Of a DNA stretch of 64,000 bases, positions 37,152 to 45,946 are shown one piece after another. Positions within the stretch are counted from its first letter, which is position 1. Every line of letters begins with the position of its first letter. The stretch lies in assembly GCA_937125455.1 (NCBI GenBank), contig CAKZLK010000038.1, positions 62,001 to 126,000 of the forward strand. The letters are read 5' to 3'. The translations under genes and the position numbers were made by a program. The notes under the pieces are model-generated. The model was given only the letters and a program-made list of their open reading frames with translations, ran no database searches and had not been told where the DNA came from. The DNA comes from an uncultured Aequorivita sp. (GTDB taxonomy: Bacteria > Bacteroidota > Bacteroidia > Flavobacteriales > Flavobacteriaceae).

Positions 37152-39068
37152 ATGAGTAAAATAATTGGAATCGACTTAGGTACAACCAACTCCTGCGTTG
37201 CCGTAATGGAAGGTAGCGAGCCAACGGTTATTCCTAACGCCGAAGGAAAAAGAACAACTCCTTCCGTAATTGCATTTGTGGAAGGTGGTGAAATTAAAGT
37301 AGGCGACCCTGCAAAACGTCAGGCGGTTACAAACCCTACAAAGACCATCAGCTCCATTAAAAGATTTATGGGGAACAAATATTCCGAATCAAAAAGCGAA
37401 GCGGAACACGCAGCATATAAAGTAGTGAAAGGTGACAACGACACCGCCCGTGTTGATATTGACGGACGTATGTACACCCCACAGGAATTGAGCGCGATGA
37501 TTCTTCAGAAAATGAAGAAAACCGCTGAGGACTATTTGGGACAGGACGTAACCCGTGCGGTAATTACCGTTCCTGCATATTTTAACGACAGTCAGCGTCA
37601 CGCAACCAAAGAAGCGGGCGAGATTGCTGGTCTTAAAGTTGAAAGAATTATAAATGAACCAACTGCAGCAGCACTTGCATATGGTCTAGACAAAAAAGGT
37701 ACAGACCAAAAAATTGTAGTATTTGACTTTGGTGGTGGTACGCACGACGTTAGTATCCTTGAATTGGGTGATGGTGTTTTTGAAGTACTTTCAACCGATG
37801 GAGATACGCACTTAGGTGGTGATGATGTGGATCAAAAAATAATCAACTGGTTGGCAGACGAGTTCAAGAAAGAAGAGGATTTTGACTTGAAGAAAGACCC
37901 AATGGCGCTTCAACGTTTGAAAGAAGCTGCTGAGAAAGCAAAAATTGAATTGTCTTCCTCAACGCAAACCGAAATCAACTTGCCTTACATTACGGCTACT
38001 GCCAGCGGACCAAAACACTTGGTTAAAACATTGACACGCGCCAAATTTGAGCAATTGATTGAAGATCTTGTTAAAAGAACCATCGCACCTTGCGAAAAAG
38101 CACTAAAAGCTGCTGGATTGAGCAAAAGCGATATAGATGAAGTAATATTAGTAGGTGGTTCTACCCGTATTCCTGCAGTTCAGGAAGCTGTGGAGAAATT
38201 CTTCGGAAAAAAACCTAGCAAAGGTGTAAACCCTGACGAAGTTGTGGCTGTAGGTGCTGCAATTCAAGGTGGTGTTTTAACTGGAGATGTGAAAGACGTA
38301 CTTCTTTTAGATGTAACGCCACTTTCTTTAGGTATTGAAACAATGGGCGGTGTAATGACTAAATTAATTGAGGCCAACACAACCATTCCTACCAAGAAAA
38401 GCCAAGTATTCTCTACTGCGGCAGACAATCAGCCTAGTGTTGAGATTCACGTATTACAAGGGGAGCGCCCAATGGCAAACGATAACAAAACAATTGGTCG
38501 TTTCCACTTGGATGGTATTCCACCAGCACAGCGCGGTACGCCACAAATTGAAGTAACGTTTGATATTGATGCCAACGGTATCATTAAAGTAAGCGCTACC
38601 GATAAGGCTACCAATAAAACGCAAGATATCCGTATTGAAGCTTCTTCCGGATTGACCGAAGATGAAATCAAAAAGATGAAAGCAGATGCAGAAGCAAATG
38701 CGGAAAGTGATAAAGCAGCGAAAGAAAAAGTTGAAAAACTAAACGAAGCAGACGCAATGATCTTCCAAACAGAAAAGCAACTGAAAGAATTTGGCGATAA
38801 ATTATCTGACGATAAGAAAAAGCCGGTTGAAGAAGCTTTGGAAGAATTGAAAAAAGCGTACGAATCTAAAGATGTTGCAACCATTCAACCAGCTTTGGAT
38901 AAAATAAACGAAGCTTGGAAAGTTGCTTCAGAAGAAATGTACAAAGCCCAAGCAGACCAGCAAGGCGCCCCAACCGGTGATGCCGGAGCAGGAGCTGAGC
39001 AAGGAAGCACAGGCGGCGGCGCAGAAAACAGCGATGTTGAGGATGTAGATTTTGAAGAGGTAAAATAA
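37152..39068 (+). CDS. dnaK: Hsp70 chaperone DnaK
   Basis: 638 residues. ATPase signatures [36 protein letters not shown] and [21 protein letters not shown]; substrate-binding domain ([21 protein letters not shown]); helical lid; and the C-terminal acidic tail [10 protein letters not shown]. Folds and disaggregates cytoplasmic proteins with DnaJ/GrpE, which are not adjacent. Monocistronic, with a strong terminator 22 bp after the stop. Codon use is noticeably more optimised than neighbours. Confidence 0.98.
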   Translation: MSKIIGIDLGTTNSCVAVMEGSEPTVIPNAEGKRTTPSVIAFVEGGEIKVGDPAKRQAVTNPTKTISSIKRFMGNKYSESKSEAEHAAYKVVKGDNDTARVDIDGRMYTPQELSAMILQKMKKTAEDYLGQDVTRAVITVPAYFNDSQRHATKEAGEIAGLKVERIINEPTAAALAYGLDKKGTDQKIVVFDFGGGTHDVSILELGDGVFEVLSTDGDTHLGGDDVDQKIINWLADEFKKEEDFDLKKDPMALQRLKEAAEKAKIELSSSTQTEINLPYITATASGPKHLVKTLTRAKFEQLIEDLVKRTIAPCEKALKAAGLSKSDIDEVILVGGSTRIPAVQEAVEKFFGKKPSKGVNPDEVVAVGAAIQGGVLTGDVKDVLLLDVTPLSLGIETMGGVMTKLIEANTTIPTKKSQVFSTAADNQPSVEIHVLQGERPMANDNKTIGRFHLDGIPPAQRGTPQIEVTFDIDANGIIKVSATDKATNKTQDIRIEASSGLTEDEIKKMKADAEANAESDKAAKEKVEKLNEADAMIFQTEKQLKEFGDKLSDDKKKPVEEALEELKKAYESKDVATIQPALDKINEAWKVASEEMYKAQADQQGAPTGDAGAGAEQGSTGGGAENSDVEDVDFEEVK

Positions 39069-39090
39069 GCTTCTAGAAATAGTTAAATGC

Positions 39091-39125
39091 AAAACCGCAA
39101 CCTGAAAGGGTTGCGGTTTTTTTTT
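39091..39125 (+). terminator. Rho-independent terminator after dnaK
   Basis: 12-bp perfect stem AAAACCGCAACC (39091-39102) with 39109-39120, a 6-nt loop, and T through 39125. Confidence 0.93.
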
Positions 39126-39630
39126 ATAAACTATCATTTTTATTTTTATCAATATTTAATTGTGATACTCTATCTGTAATAACTCTTCTTAAATTATCAA
39201 TAAAAATAAATGAATTCTCCTTATTCTCAAGTTCAAAAATATATCTAAAGTCAACAAATAATGTCGATATATCACTTATAATTTTATCAAAGTCATCTGA
39301 TATTTTTACTCCACCTAGAGAATTCAAATCCTTTATGTTTGAAGGGGGATTTAATTTTATATCATTTTTGAAATTTTCTCTAATAATTATTTGAGATTCA
39401 TTGGATAAATTTTTAAAAATATCTTTGATGCTATGAGTTCTAATAATCTCTCCTTTTTCAAATTGTAAAATTGATTTTAAATGAAGTTCCAAGGAAAATG
39501 TAGCTAAAACCCAAGCAGGAATAAAATATGATTGTGGATTATTAATTCCAATTTTGAAAAGTAGTTCGGCCGAATCCTCAAATCGCTTAGCTTGTATATT
39601 TATCTTGTAGCTTATATCATTTGTATTCAT
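39124..39630 (-). CDS. Hypothetical protein, possibly HEPN-like
   Basis: 168 residues, all-helical by eye. NIQAKRFEDSAELLFK and the stretch WVLATFSLELHLKSILQFEKG resemble the helical core of HEPN-type proteins (LELHLKSIL is common in that group), but the RNase motif RxxxxH is not clear (the nearest candidate is RTHSIKDIF). Very AT-rich and lysine/isoleucine-rich compared with dnaK, which hints at later acquisition. Its end reaches the T-run of the dnaK terminator. The upstream 345 bp hold the 21-bp array. Function unknown. Confidence 0.6.
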   Translation of the reverse strand: MNTNDISYKINIQAKRFEDSAELLFKIGINNPQSYFIPAWVLATFSLELHLKSILQFEKGEIIRTHSIKDIFKNLSNESQIIIRENFKNDIKLNPPSNIKDLNSLGGVKISDDFDKIISDISTLFVDFRYIFELENKENSFIFIDNLRRVITDRVSQLNIDKNKNDSL

Positions 39631-39749
39631 TTTATTGATTTTTAATAGGGATTATCAACCTTCAAGGTGCCAGAACGGGGAGAAAGTATAAATATAGCCA
39701 AAAAATGATTTGGAAAGTAAACAACTATTATTTGATAGGTTATAGGCAG

Positions 39750-39970
39750 TTAGACTAATAAAACCACCTTTTTAGTCAATATTATTGACCGTTTAACTAA
39801 TAACATTGGTGTTTAGACTAATAAAATTGACGTTTTGACTAATAGCATCGACATTTAGACTAATTATATTGATTATTTGACTAATAATACTGTCTGTTTG
39901 ACTAATAACATAAACAATTAGACTAATAAAACTGTTTATTAGACTAATTTATAATCTATTCAAACTAAAA
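39750..39970. repeat. 21-bp tandem array, 11 units in exact register
   Basis: The word ACTAAT (or a variant) recurs at 39754, 39775 (degenerate), 39796, 39817, 39838, 39859, 39880, 39901, 39922, 39943 and 39964 (ACTAAA), always 21 bp apart with no indel. Consensus unit: TTTAGACTAATAAAATTGAC. On the minus strand the units read as seven-residue repeats (FISLNTN, AISQNVN, IISLNVD, VISQTDS) with a hydrophobic residue kept at the third and fourth positions, interrupted by a few stop codons and without a normal start. The array fills most of the 345-bp gap 39631-39975. Confidence 0.92.
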
Positions 39971-39975
39971 GAACA

Positions 39976-40938
39976 TCACAACCCAAAAACATCCCCAACC
40001 TGCCCAACCCGAAATCCTTGTTGCAATACGTTCTTGGCTTCTTCGCTATTAATATCAATCAAAGGATTGGTATGGTTAAAATGGATAAAGATTATTTTGC
40101 TTTTTTCTTGTTCGCTTAAATCTTTAAAGCGTTCCAAACTTTCAATAACAAAAGGGTGGGGGATTCCAGAAATGTCTCGAGCGCTTATTTCCTCCCCGCT
40201 GTAAAAGGTGGCGTCCAAAAAGGCATAATCTGCTTTTTTTATTTCTTCGACTATGTTTTTATTCCACTTATCCCATTTGTCAATATCGGGAATAAACAGG
40301 GCACTTTTGTTTGGTCCTTTAATAAGGTAGCCCACCGTTTCAGAATATTCATCTCTGTGTGGAACAAGAATTGGCGTAACCTCAATTTCGGCGGAAAGTT
40401 TTACGGGTGTTTGGTTTTCTAAAAGTTTTATTTCAATATTATTTAGCGTTACAAGCTGGCTCCAAGGCCCATTATTTTCGAGAAAGTCCTTCATTCGCGG
40501 CATTGCATACACAGGAATATCTTTTGAATTGGTTGCTTCTTTGCCCAAATACATTAAGCCCGTATAATGACCTATATGGGCGTGGGTCAAAAAAATGCCA
40601 TCCGCAAGCTCCTTTTCACTTTGCAAACCATAGTTTTTTAAAGCTTTCATTTGGGTCGTAATGTCTGGCGTGGCATCGAATAGGTATTTCTTTTTGGTTG
40701 TGCTGTCATACAATCCCAAGGAAATCACTTTTCTTTTAGGATCTGGGTGTTCAAAGAGATTCTTGCAGCAATCTTTTTTGCAGCCTATGTGTGGTGAACC
40801 GCCATCCTGTATATTTCCAAGTAGAACAATTGAAGTCGCTCTGTTTTTTGGCTTTTCCGTTACCGTTTCATCGGAAGCAGACTTATCTTGACAGGAGATG
40901 ATTAAAACCAATAAAATGGTAAAGCAATAAAGTTTAAT
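39976..40938 (-). CDS. PqqB-like MBL-fold metallohydrolase lipoprotein
   Basis: Metallo-beta-lactamase fold of the PqqB-like group: LLGNIQDGGSPHIGCKKDCC, the zinc motif FLTHAHIGHYTGLMYLG (HxHxGH rather than HxHxDH, as in PqqB-like proteins), ILVPHRDEYSETVGYLI and FIHFNHTNPL. Starting at TTG 40911 gives a truncated leader. Starting at ATT 40938 gives KLYCFTILLVLIISC, a complete lipoprotein signal with lipobox, and no ATG or GTG exists in frame; I therefore give the longer form. PQQ biosynthesis is unlikely without the other pqq genes. Probably a surface or periplasmic hydrolase. Confidence 0.8.
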   Translation of the reverse strand: MKLYCFTILLVLIISCQDKSASDETVTEKPKNRATSIVLLGNIQDGGSPHIGCKKDCCKNLFEHPDPKRKVISLGLYDSTTKKKYLFDATPDITTQMKALKNYGLQSEKELADGIFLTHAHIGHYTGLMYLGKEATNSKDIPVYAMPRMKDFLENNGPWSQLVTLNNIEIKLLENQTPVKLSAEIEVTPILVPHRDEYSETVGYLIKGPNKSALFIPDIDKWDKWNKNIVEEIKKADYAFLDATFYSGEEISARDISGIPHPFVIESLERFKDLSEQEKSKIIFIHFNHTNPLIDINSEEAKNVLQQGFRVGQVGDVFGL

Positions 40939-41031
40939 GAAGAGTGATTTTTGGAAATGTTATCATAACTGTAAATATAACTAAATCAGTTTCATTCGGA
41001 ATTTTGAAACCATAACATATCATATTCAAAT

Positions 41032-41140
41032 AAAAAAGAGCGACTCAATAAGAGCCGCTCCATTCAAAAGCTTGTTTTTTTAACCAAATATTAAGCTTTA
41101 AGGTCTTTGAAGTGGGTGGGGGCCACTTAGTTCAAAGACT
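41032..41140 (-). ncRNA. Candidate small RNA with strong 5' hairpin and terminator
   Basis: Inferred minus-strand transcript in a 324-351 bp gap with no gene. It starts near 41139, after a weak promoter (-33 TTG at 41174-41172, 19-bp spacer, TAGCTTGC at 41152-41145). It folds at once into a hairpin (GTCTTTGAACTAAGTGG at 41139-41123 with 41115-41103). It ends at a 9-bp stem (41052-41060 with 41038-41046) followed by six T. Downstream of the hairpin it carries CCTTAAAGCTTA, close to CTTTAAAGTTTA at the same place in the candidate RNA at 8947-9074. Confidence 0.45.
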
Positions 41141-41209
41141 CATTGCAAGCTACTAATAATTTTTAAGCCGACAATGCATTTTAACGATAAAATATGTATT
41201 TAATCGCAT

Positions 41210-41237
41210 AAAAAAAGCGACCCATTACAGGTCGCTT
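41210..41237 (-). terminator. Terminator of the LRR-protein gene
   Basis: 8-bp stem GGTCGCTT/AAGCGACC (41230-41237 with 41215-41222), a 7-nt loop, and seven T on the minus strand. It lies 26 bp after the stop codon of the LRR gene and insulates the small-RNA candidate downstream. Confidence 0.88.
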
Positions 41238-41262
41238 GGAAATGAGGAAATATAGAATAGTG

Positions 41263-41976
41263 TTAATCTTCAGATTCGTCCCGTTCCACAGCTATTATGG
41301 AATGAGTGGATTCGGTATATGGTGATTTTTCAAGTAAGTCTATTTTTGCTCCAGAATTTGATAGTAAAATCATTGAAAAATCATTTGGGTTATTAAAATT
41401 ATTTTCTGCTACCATTAATTCTTTTAGGTTGCGGCAGTTGGCCAATTCTCCTGGTAGTGCACCGTATAAATCGTTGTCAAATACATTAAAAACCTCAATT
41501 GATTTAAGATTTCCTAGATTTTCAGGAATAGTACCACTTAATTGGTTGCTGCTTAAATGCAGTTGTTTTAAGTTTGAGAGATTCCCTAATGATTCAGGAA
41601 TAGTCCCGTGTAAAGCCGTTGCATTAATGGCTAGTACTTCCAATTTTTCAAGGTTGCCTAGTTCTGCTGGAATTGTACCTGAAATTAAATTAAAGGAAAG
41701 TTCCAGTTTTTTTAAATTTTTCAACTTGCCTAGTGAAGTCGGCAAGGTTCCATTCAAATTGTTGAACAATAGATTGATTCCAGTTACTTCATTGCTTTCA
41801 ACAGTGATTCCATACCAGGTTTCCACAGGTTTTTCAAGGTTCCACTGGTTTTTCCATTCAGAACCATTGGTGGCATTATAAAGATCTATAAGAACTTGTT
41901 TTTCTTCTTTGCTTACTTGCGCCATAACTATAGACGCTATAAACATACATACGCAGGTTAGTATTGCCTTTTTCAT
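41263..41976 (-). CDS. Secreted leucine-rich-repeat protein
   Basis: 237 residues with a signal peptide (KKAILTCVCMFIASIVMAQ). An N-terminal cap (EEKQVLIDLYNATNGSEWKNQWN) is followed by about five LRRs of ~24 residues with the plant-like consensus LxGTIPxxLGNLxxLxxL (LSGTIPENLGNL, LHGTIPESLGNL). This cap and repeat type is common in bacterial surface LRR proteins and is thought to mediate protein binding. No T9SS tail; likely periplasmic. Confidence 0.88.
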   Translation of the reverse strand: MKKAILTCVCMFIASIVMAQVSKEEKQVLIDLYNATNGSEWKNQWNLEKPVETWYGITVESNEVTGINLLFNNLNGTLPTSLGKLKNLKKLELSFNLISGTIPAELGNLEKLEVLAINATALHGTIPESLGNLSNLKQLHLSSNQLSGTIPENLGNLKSIEVFNVFDNDLYGALPGELANCRNLKELMVAENNFNNPNDFSMILLSNSGAKIDLLEKSPYTESTHSIIAVERDESED

Positions 41977-42070
41977 AGTTTGGGGCTATTAGTTTTTAAA
42001 GCGAGGTAAAAGAAAGGCAAAAGAAGTTAAAACACAAAATTATTCGATGAAATGCACAAAAAAAATTAAA

Positions 42071-42712
42071 TTATTTTGAAATCTTTAATAAAAATTCTCT
42101 GTTTACTTCGTGTATACCGCTGAAAACCTCAATGTTTAGGCGGTCTTTGAAGAGTTTACTGCCTTTTAAGTGTTCTTCTGTTTTTCTAGCCTCGGTAATG
42201 TATTGATCCTTATCTCCATAGATATAAATAACCTTAGCGGATGGTTTTAGGAATTCAAAATCTGCAGGTTGCAGTTCGTTGGGAATTCCTCCAGAATGAA
42301 GAATCAGCTTGTCACATTGAATTTTTCTGCTGGCAACCCATCTCGTGGCAATGGAGACGCCTTGCGAATATCCTAAAACAATTAATTTATGCGTGCTTTT
42401 GGAAATTTCATTTTTGAAAACAGCATCTATATAGTTCAAAATATTTTGAGTTTCAGTTAGGGTGTTTTCGCGCGTAAGCCAAGATGCTCCAACGTGTTTA
42501 AATGCTTTGTCTAGATAATACTTTGAAGGAGCTTGTGGTGCTATTATAAAGTTTTCTTCAGCATTTAATTCTGAAAAATAGTTAATGAAATACTTACTTA
42601 AATAGCCCATACCGTGGAAAACAACCCATACGTTTTGGGTTTTTTCGGTAAGTTTGTTAAGCGTATGATAGGTATTTTTTGTTGTGTAGGTAACCTCTTT
42701 TTGGGTGCTCAT
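42071..42712 (-). CDS. Alpha/beta hydrolase (carboxylesterase/phospholipase type)
   Basis: 213 residues. VWVVFHGMGYLSKYF carries the oxyanion-side HG motif, FIIAPQAPSKYYL follows, the nucleophile elbow is VLGYSQGVSIATRW (Ser about residue 118), then an Asp in IYGDKDQYI and the terminal His in FSGIHEVN. Resembles the small carboxylesterase/YpfH-like family. It is divergent from the thioesterase/men genes, so a part in naphthoate metabolism is possible but unproven. Confidence 0.85.
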   Translation of the reverse strand: MSTQKEVTYTTKNTYHTLNKLTEKTQNVWVVFHGMGYLSKYFINYFSELNAEENFIIAPQAPSKYYLDKAFKHVGASWLTRENTLTETQNILNYIDAVFKNEISKSTHKLIVLGYSQGVSIATRWVASRKIQCDKLILHSGGIPNELQPADFEFLKPSAKVIYIYGDKDQYITEARKTEEHLKGSKLFKDRLNIEVFSGIHEVNREFLLKISK

Positions 42713-42754
42713 TTTGTTAGCTTCAATTTTGTATTTTTACAAATGTAAACCAAT

Positions 42755-43183
42755 ATGATGAAGTATACCAATGAAGAAATTTTGGCAGCGTGCAACAAAA
42801 TGTGCCAAAATACCCTAATGGAAACCTTGGGTATCGAATTTACCCAAGTGGGCGATGATTTTATAGTTGCCCGAATGCCTGTGACCCCAAGAGTCCATCA
42901 ACCGGACGGTGTTCTTCACGGAGGAGCCTCTGTTGCTTTAGCGGAGAGTGTTGGAAGTGCAGGAGCGTATTTCTTTTTAAATTCAAAAGACGTTGTTATC
43001 CGCGGTATTGAAATAGCGGCCAATCATGTGAAAAGTGTACGTGATGGCTATGTTTATGCTCACGCTAGTATTGTACATAAAGGAAGGACCACTCAACTCT
43101 GGCAAATAAAAATCACCAATGAGGCAGGAGCGCTCGTTTCGCTTGTAAAACTCACTACTCTTACCCTACCTAAAAGCAATTGA
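42755..43183 (+). CDS. Hotdog-fold thioesterase, candidate DHNA-CoA hydrolase
   Basis: 142 residues of the PaaI/YdiI type: MPVTPRVHQPDGVLHGGASVALAESVGSAGAYF contains the HGGxxxxLAE active-site motif. In operon with menF (overlap of 1 bp) and menD, so hydrolysis of 1,4-dihydroxy-2-naphthoyl-CoA (the MenI step) is the likely role. ATG at 42755 or 42758 are equally possible starts. A TATTTTTA -7 box lies at 42732-42739. Confidence 0.85.
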   Translation: MMKYTNEEILAACNKMCQNTLMETLGIEFTQVGDDFIVARMPVTPRVHQPDGVLHGGASVALAESVGSAGAYFFLNSKDVVIRGIEIAANHVKSVRDGYVYAHASIVHKGRTTQLWQIKITNEAGALVSLVKLTTLTLPKSN

Positions 43184-44250
43184 TGGAGCATAACTTACTA
43201 ATATCAAAAATTACGCAACAGTATAATGAAAAATTACCATTTGTAATCTTTTCATTCCCTGAAAGCGATAGTTTAAAAGTGTTTTTGCAAAAAAGTGGCA
43301 AACTGCACACCGTTGAGAAATTAAGTGAAAATGGATTTGTTTTTGCCCCCTTTGATTATAAAGACAGCGCATATTATATTCCTGAAAATGATTCCGAAAT
43401 ATACCAGACCGAGCTCTTGAAAAATGATTTTGACCTTATTTCATTTCCAGTACCAAAAGATATTAAGGAAAAAAATAAATACATAAAATTGATTGACAAA
43501 ACGGTTGAAACTATAAAAAAGCGAAAAGCAAACAAGATAGTTATTTCCCGTTATAAAGATTTTGAACTTCAGAGATTTTCTATTGAAAAGCTCATAGAGC
43601 GTTTGTTTTTGTCATACCCCAACGCTTTTAGATATATATGGTATCATCCCATTATAGGCTTATGGTGTGGAGCAACACCAGAAACATTGGTGCAAATAGA
43701 AAATAATTCCTTTAAAACAATGGCATTGGCTGGGACACAACCATTTTCAAACAGAGAACATGTTCATTGGGGTCCAAAAGAATTGGATGAACAACAGCTG
43801 GTAACCGATGCAATAACGAATAGTCTTCAAAAGGTCACCTCCGTTTTGAAGGTTTCAAATCCACATACATATCAAGCAGGCTCTTTATTACATCTTCGTA
43901 CAGATATTGAGGGTGTTCTAAAAAATGGCAAGGCAACCTTGAGCACGATAGCTGCCGCTCTTCACCCAACACCCGCAGTTTGTGGAAGTCCACAGAAATT
44001 TGCTAAGGAATTTATACTTGAAAATGAAGCTTACAACCGTGAGTTTTATACAGGATTTTTGGGTCCAATCCTTGAAAATGGTAACTCCGCTTCATTAATG
44101 GTAAATCTTCGTTGTATGAAAATTGATGGAAACAATGCACGAGTTTTTGTGGGGGGGGGTATTACTTTGGGGTCGCAATCACACGAAGAGTGGAATGAAA
44201 CCCAAAATAAAATGCAAACCATGCTACAAGTATTACAACCAATGCTGTAA
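43183..44250 (+). CDS. menF: Isochorismate synthase
   Basis: 355 residues from the ATG at 43183. Chorismate-binding fold: KIVISRYKDFEL, WYHPIIGLWCGATPETLV, MALAGTQPF, HLRTDIEGVL, LHPTPAVCGSPQKFAKEFI and FYTGFLGPILENGNSASLMVNLRC. Converts chorismate to isochorismate for menaquinone; context with menD excludes a siderophore role. The segment VFVGGGITLGSQSHEEW is encoded across a run of nine G (44151-44159), unusual in this AT-rich genome. Confidence 0.93.
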   Translation: MEHNLLISKITQQYNEKLPFVIFSFPESDSLKVFLQKSGKLHTVEKLSENGFVFAPFDYKDSAYYIPENDSEIYQTELLKNDFDLISFPVPKDIKEKNKYIKLIDKTVETIKKRKANKIVISRYKDFELQRFSIEKLIERLFLSYPNAFRYIWYHPIIGLWCGATPETLVQIENNSFKTMALAGTQPFSNREHVHWGPKELDEQQLVTDAITNSLQKVTSVLKVSNPHTYQAGSLLHLRTDIEGVLKNGKATLSTIAAALHPTPAVCGSPQKFAKEFILENEAYNREFYTGFLGPILENGNSASLMVNLRCMKIDGNNARVFVGGGITLGSQSHEEWNETQNKMQTMLQVLQPML

Positions 44251-44267
44251 TATTTTCAGCGTCTTTG

Positions 44268-44275
44268 TACCTTTG
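44268..44275 (+). promoter_or_regulatory. Internal -7 box for menD
   Basis: TACCTTTG at 44268-44275 ends 6 bp before the menD ATG at 44282, in the 31-bp menF/menD gap. Suggests an extra, nearly leaderless menD transcript; no good -33 TTG at the usual distance. Confidence 0.4.
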
Positions 44276-44281
44276 CATGGC

Positions 44282-45946
44282 ATGAAATTCTCAAATAAAA
44301 TTCTCTCACAAACACTTGTGCAATTATGTCTGGACAAGGGTATTAATCATATAATAATATCTCCCGGATCACGCAATGCACCGCTTACTATTAGTTTTGG
44401 TGAACATCCAGATTTTAAGTGCTTCAGCGTTGTTGATGAACGTTGCGCTGCTTTTTTCGCACTTGGAATGGCACAACAGCTAAACAAGCCTGTTGCGGTT
44501 GTCTGTACTTCTGGTTCGGCACTATTAAACTATTACCCAGCCGTTGCCGAAGCATTTTACAGCGATATCCCTTTAGTGGTTATTTCTGCGGATAGACCAA
44601 CAAATTATATTGATGTAGGTGACGGGCAGACGATTCGTCAGGAGAATGTTTTTGAAAATCATATTCTTTACAGTGCAAATTGTATTGAAGGTGATAAATT
44701 TCAGATAAAGAATGAAACCGAACTGAATGTTGCTCTCAATACCGCATTGGAATTGAACGGTCCAGTCCACATTAATGTTCCCTTTTCAGAACCGTTATAT
44801 CACACTACGGCGAACCAATTGGTTTGGCCACAGAATGTAGTGCCACATTTGGATATGGTAGCTTTAAAAGAAGATTTATCTCCTTTTATAGAACAATGGA
44901 ACGAGAGCAAACGTAAAATGATTTTAGTGGGCGTTCTGCCTCCAAACAGTTTGGAAAAACAGTTTATAGAGCTACTTGCAAAAGACGAAAGTGTTGTGGT
45001 TATGACGGAATCTACTTCCAATCTTCACAATAACAATTTTATTGTCGCTATTGACCAGTTAATTGCACCTTTGACTGAGGAAGAATTTAAGAAACTACAA
45101 CCAGATATCTTGTTGACTTTTGGAGGTATGGTTGTTTCAAAAAAAATAAAAGCCTTTCTGCGCACTTTTCCACCAAAAACGCATTGGCACGTAGATCCAA
45201 AAAAAGCGTATGACACATATTTTGTTCTAAAGCACCATTTCAGAACAAGTGTAAACAATTTCTTTGCTGAATTTCTTACTAAGACAATTGCATTGAAAAG
45301 CGATTATCAAAAGTACTGGTTGGCAATAAAACAACACCGGCTAAACAGGCACAAAACCTATGAAAAAGAGATTCCATATTCAGACTTCATGGTTTTTTCT
45401 GAAATATTTCAAAAGCTTCCAAACGATGTTCAATTACAATTGAGCAACAGTGCCACCATTCGGTATGCGCAGCTTTTTGACATTCCTCCCTCTGCGGAAG
45501 TATTTTGTAACCGTGGAACTAGTGGAATTGACGGAAGTACAAGCACGGCAGTGGGAGCCGCTTATGCTTCAAATATGCCCACGGTTTTTATTACGGGCGA
45601 CCTCAGCTTTTTTTATGACAGCAATGCCCTATGGAACAATTACATTCCGAAGAACTTTAAAATAATAGTTATAAACAATAGTGGTGGTGGGATTTTCAGA
45701 ATACTTCCGGGTGAAAAAGATACAAGGGTCTTTGACACCTATTTTGAAACAAAGCATACTTTGAGCGCGAAACAACTTTCAGAAATGTATGGATTCAAGT
45801 ATCAAACTATTAGTGATAAAGAAGATTTGTCAGGAAATTTAAAGGACTTTTTCAGTAAAAAGGAAGGCCCTGCTTTATTAGAGATTTTCACACCTTCAAC
45901 AGTTAATGATAAAGTACTCTTGGATTATTTCAAATTCATTTCATAA
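44282..45946 (+). CDS. menD: 2-succinyl-5-enolpyruvyl-6-hydroxy-3-cyclohexene-1-carboxylate synthase
   Basis: 554 residues from ATG 44282. ThDP-dependent: HIIISPGSRNAPLTISF at the N-terminus, FSVVDERCAAFFALGMA, SADRPTNYIDVGDGQTI, and C-terminal cofactor region FCNRGTSGIDGSTSTAVGAAY plus VFITGDLSFFYDSNALW and INNSGGGIF. Condenses isochorismate with 2-oxoglutarate. The reading frame is open further upstream through menF (from 44123), but those codons are not MenD-like. Confidence 0.95.
   Translation: MKFSNKILSQTLVQLCLDKGINHIIISPGSRNAPLTISFGEHPDFKCFSVVDERCAAFFALGMAQQLNKPVAVVCTSGSALLNYYPAVAEAFYSDIPLVVISADRPTNYIDVGDGQTIRQENVFENHILYSANCIEGDKFQIKNETELNVALNTALELNGPVHINVPFSEPLYHTTANQLVWPQNVVPHLDMVALKEDLSPFIEQWNESKRKMILVGVLPPNSLEKQFIELLAKDESVVVMTESTSNLHNNNFIVAIDQLIAPLTEEEFKKLQPDILLTFGGMVVSKKIKAFLRTFPPKTHWHVDPKKAYDTYFVLKHHFRTSVNNFFAEFLTKTIALKSDYQKYWLAIKQHRLNRHKTYEKEIPYSDFMVFSEIFQKLPNDVQLQLSNSATIRYAQLFDIPPSAEVFCNRGTSGIDGSTSTAVGAAYASNMPTVFITGDLSFFYDSNALWNNYIPKNFKIIVINNSGGGIFRILPGEKDTRVFDTYFETKHTLSAKQLSEMYGFKYQTISDKEDLSGNLKDFFSKKEGPALLEIFTPSTVNDKVLLDYFKFIS

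Noticed and set aside
38447-38884. 145-codon open frame antisense to dnaK
   Set aside because: Serine/phenylalanine-rich translation typical of the reverse of optimised codons; no promoter or family.
39750-39970. CRISPR-like array
   Set aside because: Units are contiguous with no spacers, only 21 bp, and degenerate; no cas gene nearby.
44123-44281. Longer MenD starting inside menF
   Set aside because: The extra residues have no MenD similarity and overlap menF; ATG 44282 begins exactly at the family N-terminus.
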